Part shown: positions 34,531 through 42,332 of the stretch, one piece after another
Layout of the letters: the number at the start of each line of letters is the position of its first letter
How positions within the stretch are numbered: the stretch's first letter is position 1
From: Petroclostridium sp. X23
GTDB taxonomy: Bacteria > Bacillota > Clostridia > SK-Y3
Assembly (NCBI RefSeq): GCF_030013905.1
Contig: NZ_CP124862.1
Location: 3,351,051 to 3,415,050 of the forward strand
Direction: 5' to 3'
Length of the DNA: 64,000 bases
Notes under the pieces: model-generated
The model's database searches: none
What the model was told of the DNA's origin: nothing
The model's input: the letters and a program-made list of their open reading frames with translations, nothing else
Made by a program: the position numbers and the translations under genes

Positions 34531-34694
34531 TGGTGTCTTTGCTGCCGCACCATAACCTGAAGTTAAGGAGAAATGCCTAACATCGGGTTGAAACTTACAT
34601 AGTAAGCATGAGATTCATGAAAGAGCAGCTATCTGACAATTTGACAAAGGATGCCTTAAGGGAAATCATTTTCCTCAGGCATCCTTTGTTTTTT
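34531..34694 (+). ncRNA. omega-RNA-like guide RNA downstream of the dead TnpB gene
   Basis: Begins 10 bases after the TnpB stop. Stem 1: TGGTG / CACCA (34531-34552). Stem 2: AACCTGA / TCGGGTT (34554-34560 with 34583-34589), enclosing GTTAAGG / CCTAAC. Stem 3: CTTAC-ATA-GTAAG (34594-34606), enclosed by GAA / TTC. The scaffold end CATGAGATTC (34607-34616) resembles IS605-type right ends, where the guide begins. A 29-base candidate guide (34617-34645, starting ATGAAAGAGCAGCTAT) runs to the terminator. I found no convincing full match to it elsewhere in the window by eye. Confidence 0.65.
34646..34694 (+). terminator. Terminator after the guide-RNA region
   Basis: AAAGGATGCCTTAAGG pairs with CCTCAGGCATCCTTT (one bulge), 11-base loop, then GTTTTTTG. 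It ends the hydS-dTnpB transcript and defines the 3' end of the candidate guide RNA. Confidence 0.85.
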
Positions 34695-34696
34695 GT

Positions 34697-34719
34697 AGAT
34701 AAAAACCGTATCTAAATAA
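34697..34719 (+). promoter_or_regulatory. Conserved 23-bp element upstream of the hydC promoter
   Basis: Identical to 29608-29630: AGATA-N7-TATCT then AAATAA. It ends 43 bases before the -35 of the HydCBA operon, matching the spacing at hydS. Confidence 0.6.
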
Positions 34720-34762
34720 TAAGTATTTCCAAAAAAGATTGTAAATATATAAAGTATTATGT

Positions 34763-34813
34763 TTGAAGCGTATATAAAGATATTATATAATGTGATTGTT
34801 AGTTTTTTAACAA
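34763..34813 (+). promoter_or_regulatory. HydCBA operon promoter with Rex box
   Basis: TTGAAG (34763), 17 bases, TATAAT (34786-34791). Four bases later is TTGTTAG-TTTT-TTAACAA (34796-34813), one mismatch from the Rex consensus. Same geometry as the hydS and adhE promoters. Confidence 0.8.
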
Positions 34814-34816
34814 TTA

Positions 34817-34854
34817 ATTTCAACAATCAACTGTATAGATAGAACAGTTGAAAT
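34817..34854 (+). promoter_or_regulatory. 5'-leader hairpin before hydC
   Basis: CAACTGT-ATAGATAGA-ACAGTTG forms a hairpin just after the Rex box. An upstream ATTTCAAC (34817-34824) can compete for the same GTTGAAAT arm, giving two exclusive folds. Possibly an mRNA-stability or regulatory structure. Confidence 0.35.
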
Positions 34855-34886
34855 AGATGTCCAACACGATGAAAGGGGAGTTCTAA

Positions 34887-35369
34887 ATGATTGAGAGTTA
34901 TCAGTTAGAAAAAGTAGATGAGATCATTGCAAAATATCAAAAGAAAAGATCTGCATTAATAGCGATTTTACAGGAGATACAAAAAGAATACAGATATCTT
35001 CCGGAAGAAGTACTTATGTATGTTTCTACAACAATGAATGTTAGTCCGGCTAAGGTTTTTAGCGTTGCAACATTCTATGAGAACTTTTCTATGGAACCTA
35101 AAGGGAAATATGTTATCAAAATTTGTGATGGTACCGCCTGTCATGTTAGAAAGTCCATACCCATCTTAAATGCATTGAGAACTGAACTTGGACTAAGTGC
35201 AGAAAAACATACTACCGATGATTTTTTATTTACTGTAGAAACCGTATCGTGTTTGGGAGCGTGCGGACTGGCACCGGTTATAACAGTTAACGATAAGGTA
35301 TACGCAAAAATGACACCGGAGTCCACAGGTAAATTGATCAAGGAAATCAGGGAGGCGGAAAAACAATGA
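34887..35369 (+). CDS. hydC: NuoE-like [2Fe-2S] subunit of NAD(H)-linked [FeFe]-hydrogenase
   Basis: A 160-residue thioredoxin-fold subunit with an N-terminal helical bundle. The four [2Fe-2S] cysteines lie in CDGTACHVR and SCLGACGLAP. It is the small subunit of the HydABC complex. The start at 34887 has AAAGGGGAG upstream. The gene ends in an ATGA overlap with the NuoF-like gene, matching a fixed stoichiometry. Confidence 0.92.
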   Translation: MIESYQLEKVDEIIAKYQKKRSALIAILQEIQKEYRYLPEEVLMYVSTTMNVSPAKVFSVATFYENFSMEPKGKYVIKICDGTACHVRKSIPILNALRTELGLSAEKHTTDDFLFTVETVSCLGACGLAPVITVNDKVYAKMTPESTGKLIKEIREAEKQ

Positions 35370-37237
35370 AAATACAAACAGTTGACCACCTTAAACAATT
35401 TGAGAGCCAGCTTAGCAAATCTCTAGATAAACAACAGCAAAAGGTATTGGTTTGTGCAGGAACCGGATGTGTAGCGGGAGGTTCCATTAATATATATAAC
35501 AGGATTGCAGAAATAGTAAAAGATAAAGGGTTGTTAACCCATGTTGACCTTGTAGAAGAAAATGAAGGGGTAGGCGTTAAGAAGAGCGGATGCCACGGTT
35601 TCTGTGAAATGGGCCCCCTGGTACGTATCGAACCGTATGGATATCTTTACATCAAGGTTCAGTTGGAAGATTGTGAAGAAATCGTTGAAACAACCTTGAT
35701 ACAAGGAAAACCTGTTGAAAGGTTGATGTATAATTGGGAAGGAAAAGCATATGCTGCCCAGGAAGAAATCCCTTTCTACAAAAAGCAAACAAGAATGGTG
35801 TTAGAAAACTGCGGACATATTGATGCGGAGTCAATCAAAGAATATATTGCCAAAGGCGGATACAATGCTCTAAGCAAGACGCTGTTTGAAATGACTCCTG
35901 AAGAAGTTTGCAAGATGATTTCCGATTCCAATTTAAGGGGAAGAGGCGGCGGCGGATATCCTGCAGGAAGAAAATGGTCCCAGGTATTGGCACAGCCGAG
36001 CCCCATAAAATATGTAGTATGTAATGGTGACGAGGGAGACCCGGGAGCATTCATGGATAGAAGCATTATGGAAGGGGATCCTCATAGAATGATCGAAGGG
36101 ATGTGTATCGCAGGATACGCAGCCGGCGCTTGTGAAGGATATATATATGTACGTGCGGAATATCCCCTTGCGGTTGACAGATTGAAAACAGCCATCGCTC
36201 AGGCCAGAGAGTGCGGACTGCTAGGTAATAATATTCTTGATTCGGGATTCAATTTTAATATCAATGTAAACCAGGGTGCAGGTGCTTTCGTATGCGGAGA
36301 AGGCAGTGCGCTTACCGCATCCATCGAAGGCGAGAGAGGTATGCCGAGGGTAAAACCGCCAAGAACCGTTGAAGCGGGTTTGTGGGCTAAGCCTACGGTG
36401 CTGAATAATGTAGAAACTTTTGCGAATGTGCCGCTCATTATTTTAAAAGGCAGTGACTGGTATAAATCCATAGGACCGGAAAAAAGTCCTGGGACCAAAG
36501 CATTTGCTATTACCGGTAATGTGAATAACACCGGTCTGATAGAAGTACCAATGGGAACGACCCTGAGAGAAGTTATCTTTGAAATTGGCGGCGGTGTTAA
36601 GGATAATAAAAGAATGAAGGCAGTGCAAATCGGTGGCCCTTCAGGTGCTTGTTTGACGGAAGAGCATCTTGACCTTCCGTTGGATTTCGATTCTCTTAAG
36701 AAAGTAGGGGCTATGATAGGGTCCGGCGGTCTTGTGGTAATGGATGAGGACACTTGCATGGTGGAAGTGGCGAGATTCTTTATGAACTTTACGCAGAATG
36801 AATCCTGCGGAAAATGTGTTCCCTGCCGTGAAGGAACAAAAAGAATGCTTGAGATATTAGAAGGTATCGTAGAAGGAAGAGGAACCTTAGAAGATCTTGA
36901 TCTTCTTTTGGATTTGGCGGATACCGTTGGCAGTACGGCATTGTGCGGATTGGGTAAAACCGCAGCGAATCCTGTAGTAAGTACATTGAAATATTTTAAA
37001 GATGAGTATATTGCGCATGTAGTAGATAAGAAATGTCCTTCAAAAACATGTCAGGCATTGAAGGTGCTGCGAATCAAAAAAGAACTATGTAAAGGATGCA
37101 GTAAATGTGCGAGAATATGCCCTGCAAATGCAATTGAAGGAAAAATAAAAGAACCTTATACAATTATAGCGGAAAAATGTATAAAATGCGGTGCTTGCTT
37201 ACAGTCCTGTGCGTTTAATGCAATTGAGGAGGTATAA
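35366..37237 (+). CDS. hydB: NuoF-like NAD(H)/FMN subunit of [FeFe]-hydrogenase
   Basis: A 623-residue flavoprotein: an N-terminal [2Fe-2S] thioredoxin-like domain (CAGTGCVAGG, KSGCHGFCEMGP), the NADH/FMN core (LRGRGGGGYPAGRKW, CNGDEGDPGAFMDRS), the [4Fe-4S] motif ESCGKCVPCREGTKR, and two C-terminal [4Fe-4S] motifs (CKGCSKCARICP and CIKCGACLQSC). The length and extra C-terminal clusters match HydB of trimeric electron-bifurcating hydrogenases, which use NADH and reduced ferredoxin together to make H2. Bifurcation itself cannot be shown from sequence. Confidence 0.92.
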   Translation: MKIQTVDHLKQFESQLSKSLDKQQQKVLVCAGTGCVAGGSINIYNRIAEIVKDKGLLTHVDLVEENEGVGVKKSGCHGFCEMGPLVRIEPYGYLYIKVQLEDCEEIVETTLIQGKPVERLMYNWEGKAYAAQEEIPFYKKQTRMVLENCGHIDAESIKEYIAKGGYNALSKTLFEMTPEEVCKMISDSNLRGRGGGGYPAGRKWSQVLAQPSPIKYVVCNGDEGDPGAFMDRSIMEGDPHRMIEGMCIAGYAAGACEGYIYVRAEYPLAVDRLKTAIAQARECGLLGNNILDSGFNFNINVNQGAGAFVCGEGSALTASIEGERGMPRVKPPRTVEAGLWAKPTVLNNVETFANVPLIILKGSDWYKSIGPEKSPGTKAFAITGNVNNTGLIEVPMGTTLREVIFEIGGGVKDNKRMKAVQIGGPSGACLTEEHLDLPLDFDSLKKVGAMIGSGGLVVMDEDTCMVEVARFFMNFTQNESCGKCVPCREGTKRMLEILEGIVEGRGTLEDLDLLLDLADTVGSTALCGLGKTAANPVVSTLKYFKDEYIAHVVDKKCPSKTCQALKVLRIKKELCKGCSKCARICPANAIEGKIKEPYTIIAEKCIKCGACLQSCAFNAIEEV

Positions 37238-37240
37238 AAG

Positions 37241-38923
37241 ATGAAGGGATATATGGTTGTAGACGGACAAAAAGTAGAATATAATGATGAAAAGAATGTA
37301 CTGGATGTAGTAAGAAACGCAGGCGTGGATTTACCTACATTTTGCTATCATTCTGAATTAAGTATATATGGCGCGTGCAGAATGTGTATGGTGGAAGATA
37401 AATGGGGCGGAACTTTTGCATCCTGTTCCACACCTCCTAAAAGCGGGATGGAGGTTTATACCAACACACCAAAACTTCAGAAGCACAGACGTATGATTTT
37501 AGAACTTTTGCTTTCAAATCACTGCAGAGATTGTACCGTTTGTGAGAAAAACGGAAAGTGTAAGCTCCAGGAACTGGCCGTCCGGTTTGGAATCAAGAAA
37601 ATACGTTTTAACAACATTGATAATCATCATCCGTTGGATGAAAGCAGTACCTCTATCACACGCAATCCTAACAAATGCATTCTTTGCGGCGACTGCGTGC
37701 GTATGTGTGAAGAAGTACAAGGGGTAGGCGTACTTGGTTTTGCGTATAGAGGCTCTAAAATAAAAGTGACACCCGCCTTCAATAAGCAGTTATCGGAAGC
37801 GGATTGTGTCAACTGCGGACAATGTACGGTTGTATGTCCTACAGGAGCGCTCATCGTTAAAAATGAGACTGACAAAGCGTGGAGTGTATTAAACAATCCT
37901 CAAAAAAGAGTGGTAGTTCAGATCGCCCCTGCAGTTAGAGTAGCCATTGGTGAAGAGTTTGGACTGCCTGCCGGTGAGATTGTAACAGGCAAGCTTGTAG
38001 CAGCATTGAGAAAGCTTGGTTTTGATGAAGTATATGACACTGCGATCGCAGCAGATTTGACTGTTATGGAAGAAACAAAAGAATTCATGAATAAGCTCAA
38101 GAAAGGCGATAATGCACTGCCATTATTTACTTCCTGCTGTCCTGCTTGGGTAAGATTCGCAGAACAAAAATATCCGCAATTGCAGCAATATATATCCAGC
38201 TGTCGTTCGCCTCAGCAGATGTTTGGAGCGGTCATTAAAGAACATTATAGAAGTATGAAAGAAATTGATAGCCGAGAAACCGTTGTTGTATCCATTATGC
38301 CATGTACAGCTAAAAAATATGAAGCATCCAGACCTGAACTGAGTGTAAATGGCGAACAAGATGTTGATATTGTATTGACAACGCAAGAATTAGCGCTGAT
38401 GCTTAAAGAAGCGGGTATTATATTCAATCAGCTTGAAGGTGAGTCACTGGATATGCCTTTTGGCCTTGCCAGCGGCGCGGGTGTTATTTTCGGTGTGACC
38501 GGAGGTGTAGCAGAAGCGGTACTCAGAAGATGCTATACGGAAAAAACAGCAAAAAATCTGAAAGAGATTGAATTTGTCGGAACCAGAGGTATGCAGGGCG
38601 TGAAAGAAGCGGTGGTAGAGATCGACGAAAAGCAGATAAAGATTGCGGTCGTTCATGGTCTGAAAAATGCGCAGGAATTAGTTGAGCAAATACAAGCAGG
38701 AGAAAAGCAATATGATTTTGTTGAAGTAATGGCATGCCCCGGTGGGTGCATCGGTGGGGCAGGACAGCCGCTTCCTGTAGATTCTTCAGTGAAACAGAAG
38801 AGAGCAAAAGGAATCTATAAGGCCGATAGAACATCGCAGATCAAGAGATCGGAAGAGAATCCGATGGTTGTTGCACTTTATAATGGCATGCTCAAAGATA
38901 AACATCACCTTCTCCATAGATAG
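37241..38923 (+). CDS. hydA: Catalytic [FeFe]-hydrogenase subunit
   Basis: A 560-residue enzyme. [2Fe-2S] ligands C35, C46, C49, C62; a His-Cys [4Fe-4S] site (H94, C98, C101, C107); two ferredoxin-like [4Fe-4S] motifs (CILCGDCVRMC, CVNCGQCTVVC). The H-cluster motifs are intact: L1 TSCCPAW (C299 proton transfer, C300 ligand), L2 IMPCTAKK (C354) and L3 MACPGGCIGG (C499, C503). It produces or oxidises H2 in the cytoplasm with HydB and HydC. The full catalytic set contrasts with the Ala-substituted L1 of the sensory protein at 30010. Confidence 0.95.
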   Translation: MKGYMVVDGQKVEYNDEKNVLDVVRNAGVDLPTFCYHSELSIYGACRMCMVEDKWGGTFASCSTPPKSGMEVYTNTPKLQKHRRMILELLLSNHCRDCTVCEKNGKCKLQELAVRFGIKKIRFNNIDNHHPLDESSTSITRNPNKCILCGDCVRMCEEVQGVGVLGFAYRGSKIKVTPAFNKQLSEADCVNCGQCTVVCPTGALIVKNETDKAWSVLNNPQKRVVVQIAPAVRVAIGEEFGLPAGEIVTGKLVAALRKLGFDEVYDTAIAADLTVMEETKEFMNKLKKGDNALPLFTSCCPAWVRFAEQKYPQLQQYISSCRSPQQMFGAVIKEHYRSMKEIDSRETVVVSIMPCTAKKYEASRPELSVNGEQDVDIVLTTQELALMLKEAGIIFNQLEGESLDMPFGLASGAGVIFGVTGGVAEAVLRRCYTEKTAKNLKEIEFVGTRGMQGVKEAVVEIDEKQIKIAVVHGLKNAQELVEQIQAGEKQYDFVEVMACPGGCIGGAGQPLPVDSSVKQKRAKGIYKADRTSQIKRSEENPMVVALYNGMLKDKHHLLHR

Positions 38924-38958
38924 GCTCAGGTTAATATCCATTTAAAGGAGTGAGAAAA

Positions 38959-39204
38959 ATGGTAACCATCCATGTATGTATTGGCAGTGCTTGCCATATT
39001 AAAGGAGCGTATAATATCATTAACGGATTCCAAACAATGATAGAAGATCAGAATGCAGGGGATAAAGTGACAGTGAAAGCGGCATTTTGTTTGGGAGAGT
39101 GTACAAAAGCAGTTTCGGTAAAAGTAAACGAAGGTTCTGTTTATTCGGTTGCAGAAAAAAATATAAATCAATTCTTTGAAGAACATGTAAGACCATTGTT
39201 GTAG
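38959..39204 (+). CDS. Thioredoxin-like [2Fe-2S] ferredoxin (second)
   Basis: An 81-residue paralogue of the protein at 29765, sharing CIGSACHIKGAYNII and AAFCLGECTKAVSVKV around the four cluster cysteines. The ATG at 38959 has AAAGGAG upstream. It ends the HydCBA operon. The two hydrogenase operons therefore each carry one such ferredoxin, first in one and last in the other. Confidence 0.85.
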   Translation: MVTIHVCIGSACHIKGAYNIINGFQTMIEDQNAGDKVTVKAAFCLGECTKAVSVKVNEGSVYSVAEKNINQFFEEHVRPLL

Positions 39205-39233
39205 TATAGGAATGTACTGATTTCGCTGATGAG

Positions 39234-39385
39234 TATTAGGAAATTGTGATAAAGTCGAATTTAGCACACAGAAGGAGTGAAGCACGGGGACGGACCTACC
39301 GCTGCGCTTGCTTTTTAGGGAAGCGGTAGGTCCGTCCCCGTGCTTTGCGACTGACCAATTAAGCACTTTTTCACATCCTCTTGTA
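39234..39385. repeat. Palindromic intergenic repeat, family P, copy 4
   Basis: Arms TATTAGGAAATTGTGATAAA ... TTAAGCACTTTTTCACATCC. The central hairpin differs (AGCACGGGGACGGACCTACC with its complement), again showing core replacement. It probably terminates the HydCBA transcript. The rest of the gap to 39600 holds the adhE promoter. Confidence 0.75.
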
Positions 39386-39513
39386 CCAAATATTCATCAG
39401 CGAAAAATACATCCGTAATATTAATTGTCTTTGATCAAATATCCCGTCGATAGAGTGGGCTTTTACGCACATAAAAAATTTCGGCAAATGTGTTATTTTT
39501 TTAACAATTAATA

Positions 39514-39565
39514 TTGACAATAATTTAACGAAGTAGTATAATTATAATTGTTAAATAGTTAACAA
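39514..39565 (+). promoter_or_regulatory. adhE promoter with perfect Rex box
   Basis: TTGACA (39514), 17 bases, TATAAT (39537-39542); five bases later TTGTTAA-ATAG-TTAACAA (39548-39565), a perfect Rex operator. The -35 sits in a weaker Rex-like site (TTGACAA-TAAT-TTAACGA), as at hydS. Confidence 0.9.
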
Positions 39566-39600
39566 ACTATTGGATATAAATGATTTAAGGAGGTTTTATC

Positions 39601-42207
39601 ATGAGTGAAAAAGCAGTTGGTAATGAAGTGAAAAAAGAAATAGATGTAAGGCAAACCATTGATCAATTAGTTTCAAAAGCTCAAAAGGCATTGAATAGAT
39701 TTATGGAGCTTGACCAAGAAAAAGTAGATCAAATCGTCAAGGCGATGGCAATGGCAGGGTTGGATGAGCATATGCGTCTGGCTCGCATGGCAGTAGAAGA
39801 AACCGGACGCGGTGTTTACGAAGACAAAATCACCAAGAATATATTCTCCACAGAATATATTTATCACAGCATTAAATACGACAAAACAGTAGGAGTTATC
39901 AATGAAAACGAGCTTGAGGGTTATGTGGAAGTAGCAGAACCGATAGGCGTTGTTGCAGGAGTGACCCCGGTTACCAATCCGACTTCCACAACCATGTTTA
40001 AATCTATTATTTCAATCAAAACCAGAAATCCTATCATTTTTGCATTCCATCCTTCTGCTCAGAAATGCAGTGCGGAAGCAGCAAGAATAGTCAGAGATGC
40101 AGCAATAAAAGCCGGTGCGCCCGAGGATTGTATCCTATGGGTAGAAGAGCCTTCATTGGATGCGACCCAGCTTTTGATGAACCATCCGGGTGTCGCTTTA
40201 ATTCTTGCTACAGGCGGTTCGGGCATGGTGCAGGCTGCATATAGTACAGGGAAACCTGCCTTGGGGGTTGGCCCAGGAAATGTACCTTGCTATATCGAAA
40301 AAACAGCAAGTGTAAAACGTGCGGCAACAGATTTGATTATGTCCAAAACCTTTGACAACGGTATGATCTGTGCATCCGAACAGGCTGTTATCGTTGACAA
40401 AGAAATCGCTCAGGAATTTGAAATATTTATGAAAGAAAATAAGTGCTACTTTTTAAATAAAGAAGAAATAGCGAAGGTTGAGAAGCTTGCGATCGATGAA
40501 AAGAAATGCGCAATGAATCCGGCGGTGGTTGGACAATCCGCATATGTGATTGCAAAGATGGCAGAAGTAAATGTGCCTCAGGATACCAAGATACTTATTG
40601 CAAAACTGGAAGGGGTAGGTCCCCAGTACCCATTATCAAGGGAAAAACTAAGTCCCGTTCTCGCATATTATGTAGTAGACAATGCGGAGCAGGGAATTAA
40701 GAAAGCTGAAGAAATGGTGGAATTCGGCGGTTTAGGGCACTCTGCAGTAATTCACTCTGAAGATGAACGTGTGATTAAAGAGTTTTCAAACCGGATCAAG
40801 GCAGGAAGATTGATCGTAAACTCTCCTTCTACACATGGTGCAATCGGAGATATTTATAACACCAATATGCCGTCTCTTACTTTGGGATGCGGATCCTTCG
40901 GAAAGAACTCAACAACTTCTAACGTATCGGCTGTCAACTTGATTAACAAAAAAAGAATGGCTAGGAGAATGGTAAACATGCAGTGGTTCAAGATTCCTGA
41001 AAAAATCTATTTTGAATACGGATCAACGCAGTATCTTGAAAAGATGCCTGACATCACCAGAGCTTTTATTGTAACAGATCCTTATATGGTAAAGTTGGGT
41101 TATGTGGATAAGGTTTTATATTATCTAAGAAAAAGGTCACAATATGTACACTGTGAAATCTTCTCTGAGGTGGAGCCGGATCCATCGGTAGATACCGTGA
41201 AAAAAGGCTGCGATCTTATGAATAAATTTCAACCGGATGTGATTATTGCGTTAGGCGGAGGTTCCGCGATGGATGCAGCTAAAGGGATGTGGCTGTTTTA
41301 TGAGCATCCTGAGACAGATTTTAACTCATTGAGATTGAAGTTCATGGATATTAGAAAAAGGGTATATAAGTTCCCTAAACTAGGAAGCAAAGCAAGAATG
41401 GTTGCCATTCCTACAACATCCGGAACAGGCTCAGAGGTAACCTCCTTTGCGGTAATCACAGATAAACAAAAGAATGTAAAATATCCGTTGGCTGACTATG
41501 AATTGACCCCGGATGTAGCCATCATAGACCCGAATTTTGTAATGACCGTACCACCGTCTGTTACAGCCGATACGGGAATGGATGTATTAACACATGCAAT
41601 TGAAGCATATGTATCGGTATTGGCATCCGATTTTACCGATGGATTAGCCATCAAGGCGATACAGTTGGTGTTTGAATATTTACCTAAAGCATATAAGAAC
41701 GGAAATGACAAGGTTGCTAGAGAGAAAATGCACAATGCATCCTGTATTGCGGGAATGGCCTTCACAAATGCTTTCCTAGGCATTAATCATAGTTTGGCGC
41801 ATAAATTAGGGGGAGAATTCCACATACCGCATGGAAGAGCAAATGCGATCCTGCTGCCCCATGTCATAGAGTATAATGCGCAGAAACCGACCAAGTTTGT
41901 ATCCTTCCCTAAATATGAGACTTTTATAGCGGATAAGAAATATGCAGAAATCGCAAAAGCGATAGAGTTACCGGCTTCAACTACCGAAGAAGGGGTTAAA
42001 AATTTGGTTCAAGCGGTAAAAGCATTAATGAAGGATATTAATGTTCCTACGACCATCGCAGATTGCGGTATAGATAAAAAGCTATTCACAGCAAAGGTAC
42101 CGGCATTGGCCGACAGAGCATTTGAAGACCAATGTACTACAGCAAATCCGAGAATGCCGTTAGTGAAAGAATTGGAAGAGATATACATGAAAGCATACGG
42201 AAAATAA
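39601..42207 (+). CDS. adhE: Bifunctional acetaldehyde/alcohol dehydrogenase
   Basis: An 868-residue AdhE. The N-terminal aldehyde dehydrogenase (to about 440) has GVTPVTNPTSTTMFK, the nucleotide-binding ATGGSGMVQAAYSTG and the catalytic Cys in MICASEQAV. The C-terminal iron alcohol dehydrogenase has ALGGGSAMDAAKGMW and the Fe ligands in GINHSLAHKLGG and HGRANAILLPH. It reduces acetyl-CoA to ethanol with two NADH and forms spirosomes in known members. Monocistronic, Rex-controlled, behind GGAGG. Confidence 0.96.
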   Translation: MSEKAVGNEVKKEIDVRQTIDQLVSKAQKALNRFMELDQEKVDQIVKAMAMAGLDEHMRLARMAVEETGRGVYEDKITKNIFSTEYIYHSIKYDKTVGVINENELEGYVEVAEPIGVVAGVTPVTNPTSTTMFKSIISIKTRNPIIFAFHPSAQKCSAEAARIVRDAAIKAGAPEDCILWVEEPSLDATQLLMNHPGVALILATGGSGMVQAAYSTGKPALGVGPGNVPCYIEKTASVKRAATDLIMSKTFDNGMICASEQAVIVDKEIAQEFEIFMKENKCYFLNKEEIAKVEKLAIDEKKCAMNPAVVGQSAYVIAKMAEVNVPQDTKILIAKLEGVGPQYPLSREKLSPVLAYYVVDNAEQGIKKAEEMVEFGGLGHSAVIHSEDERVIKEFSNRIKAGRLIVNSPSTHGAIGDIYNTNMPSLTLGCGSFGKNSTTSNVSAVNLINKKRMARRMVNMQWFKIPEKIYFEYGSTQYLEKMPDITRAFIVTDPYMVKLGYVDKVLYYLRKRSQYVHCEIFSEVEPDPSVDTVKKGCDLMNKFQPDVIIALGGGSAMDAAKGMWLFYEHPETDFNSLRLKFMDIRKRVYKFPKLGSKARMVAIPTTSGTGSEVTSFAVITDKQKNVKYPLADYELTPDVAIIDPNFVMTVPPSVTADTGMDVLTHAIEAYVSVLASDFTDGLAIKAIQLVFEYLPKAYKNGNDKVAREKMHNASCIAGMAFTNAFLGINHSLAHKLGGEFHIPHGRANAILLPHVIEYNAQKPTKFVSFPKYETFIADKKYAEIAKAIELPASTTEEGVKNLVQAVKALMKDINVPTTIADCGIDKKLFTAKVPALADRAFEDQCTTANPRMPLVKELEEIYMKAYGK

Positions 42208-42210
42208 TCA

Positions 42211-42267
42211 GTGAAAAAGCAGCAAAGCCCAGGAATATGTGATTCCTGGGCTTTGCTGCTTTTTCAC
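42211..42267 (+). terminator. Terminator after adhE
   Basis: Perfect 26-bp stem beginning GTGAAAAAGCAGCAAAGCCC, 5-base loop, with the T-rich TTTTTCAC on the descending arm. Confidence 0.9.
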
Positions 42268-42332
42268 CCTATTTACATATATCCTGATATAGTATACAAT
42301 TAATAAAAACATATGTTTGGGGGGTAGCTGTA

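Noticed and set aside
32907-34694. A complete IS200/IS605 insertion sequence around the TnpB gene
   Set aside because: There is no TnpA gene and no left-end hairpin; the upstream side is directly the phosphatase stop codon. Only a right-end-like RNA scaffold remains.
34869-34880. ATGAAAGGGGAG before hydC as a target of the candidate guide (ATGAAAGAGCAG)
   Set aside because: Only 10 of 12 bases match, both mismatches are in the seed region, and the segment is simply a purine-rich ribosome site.
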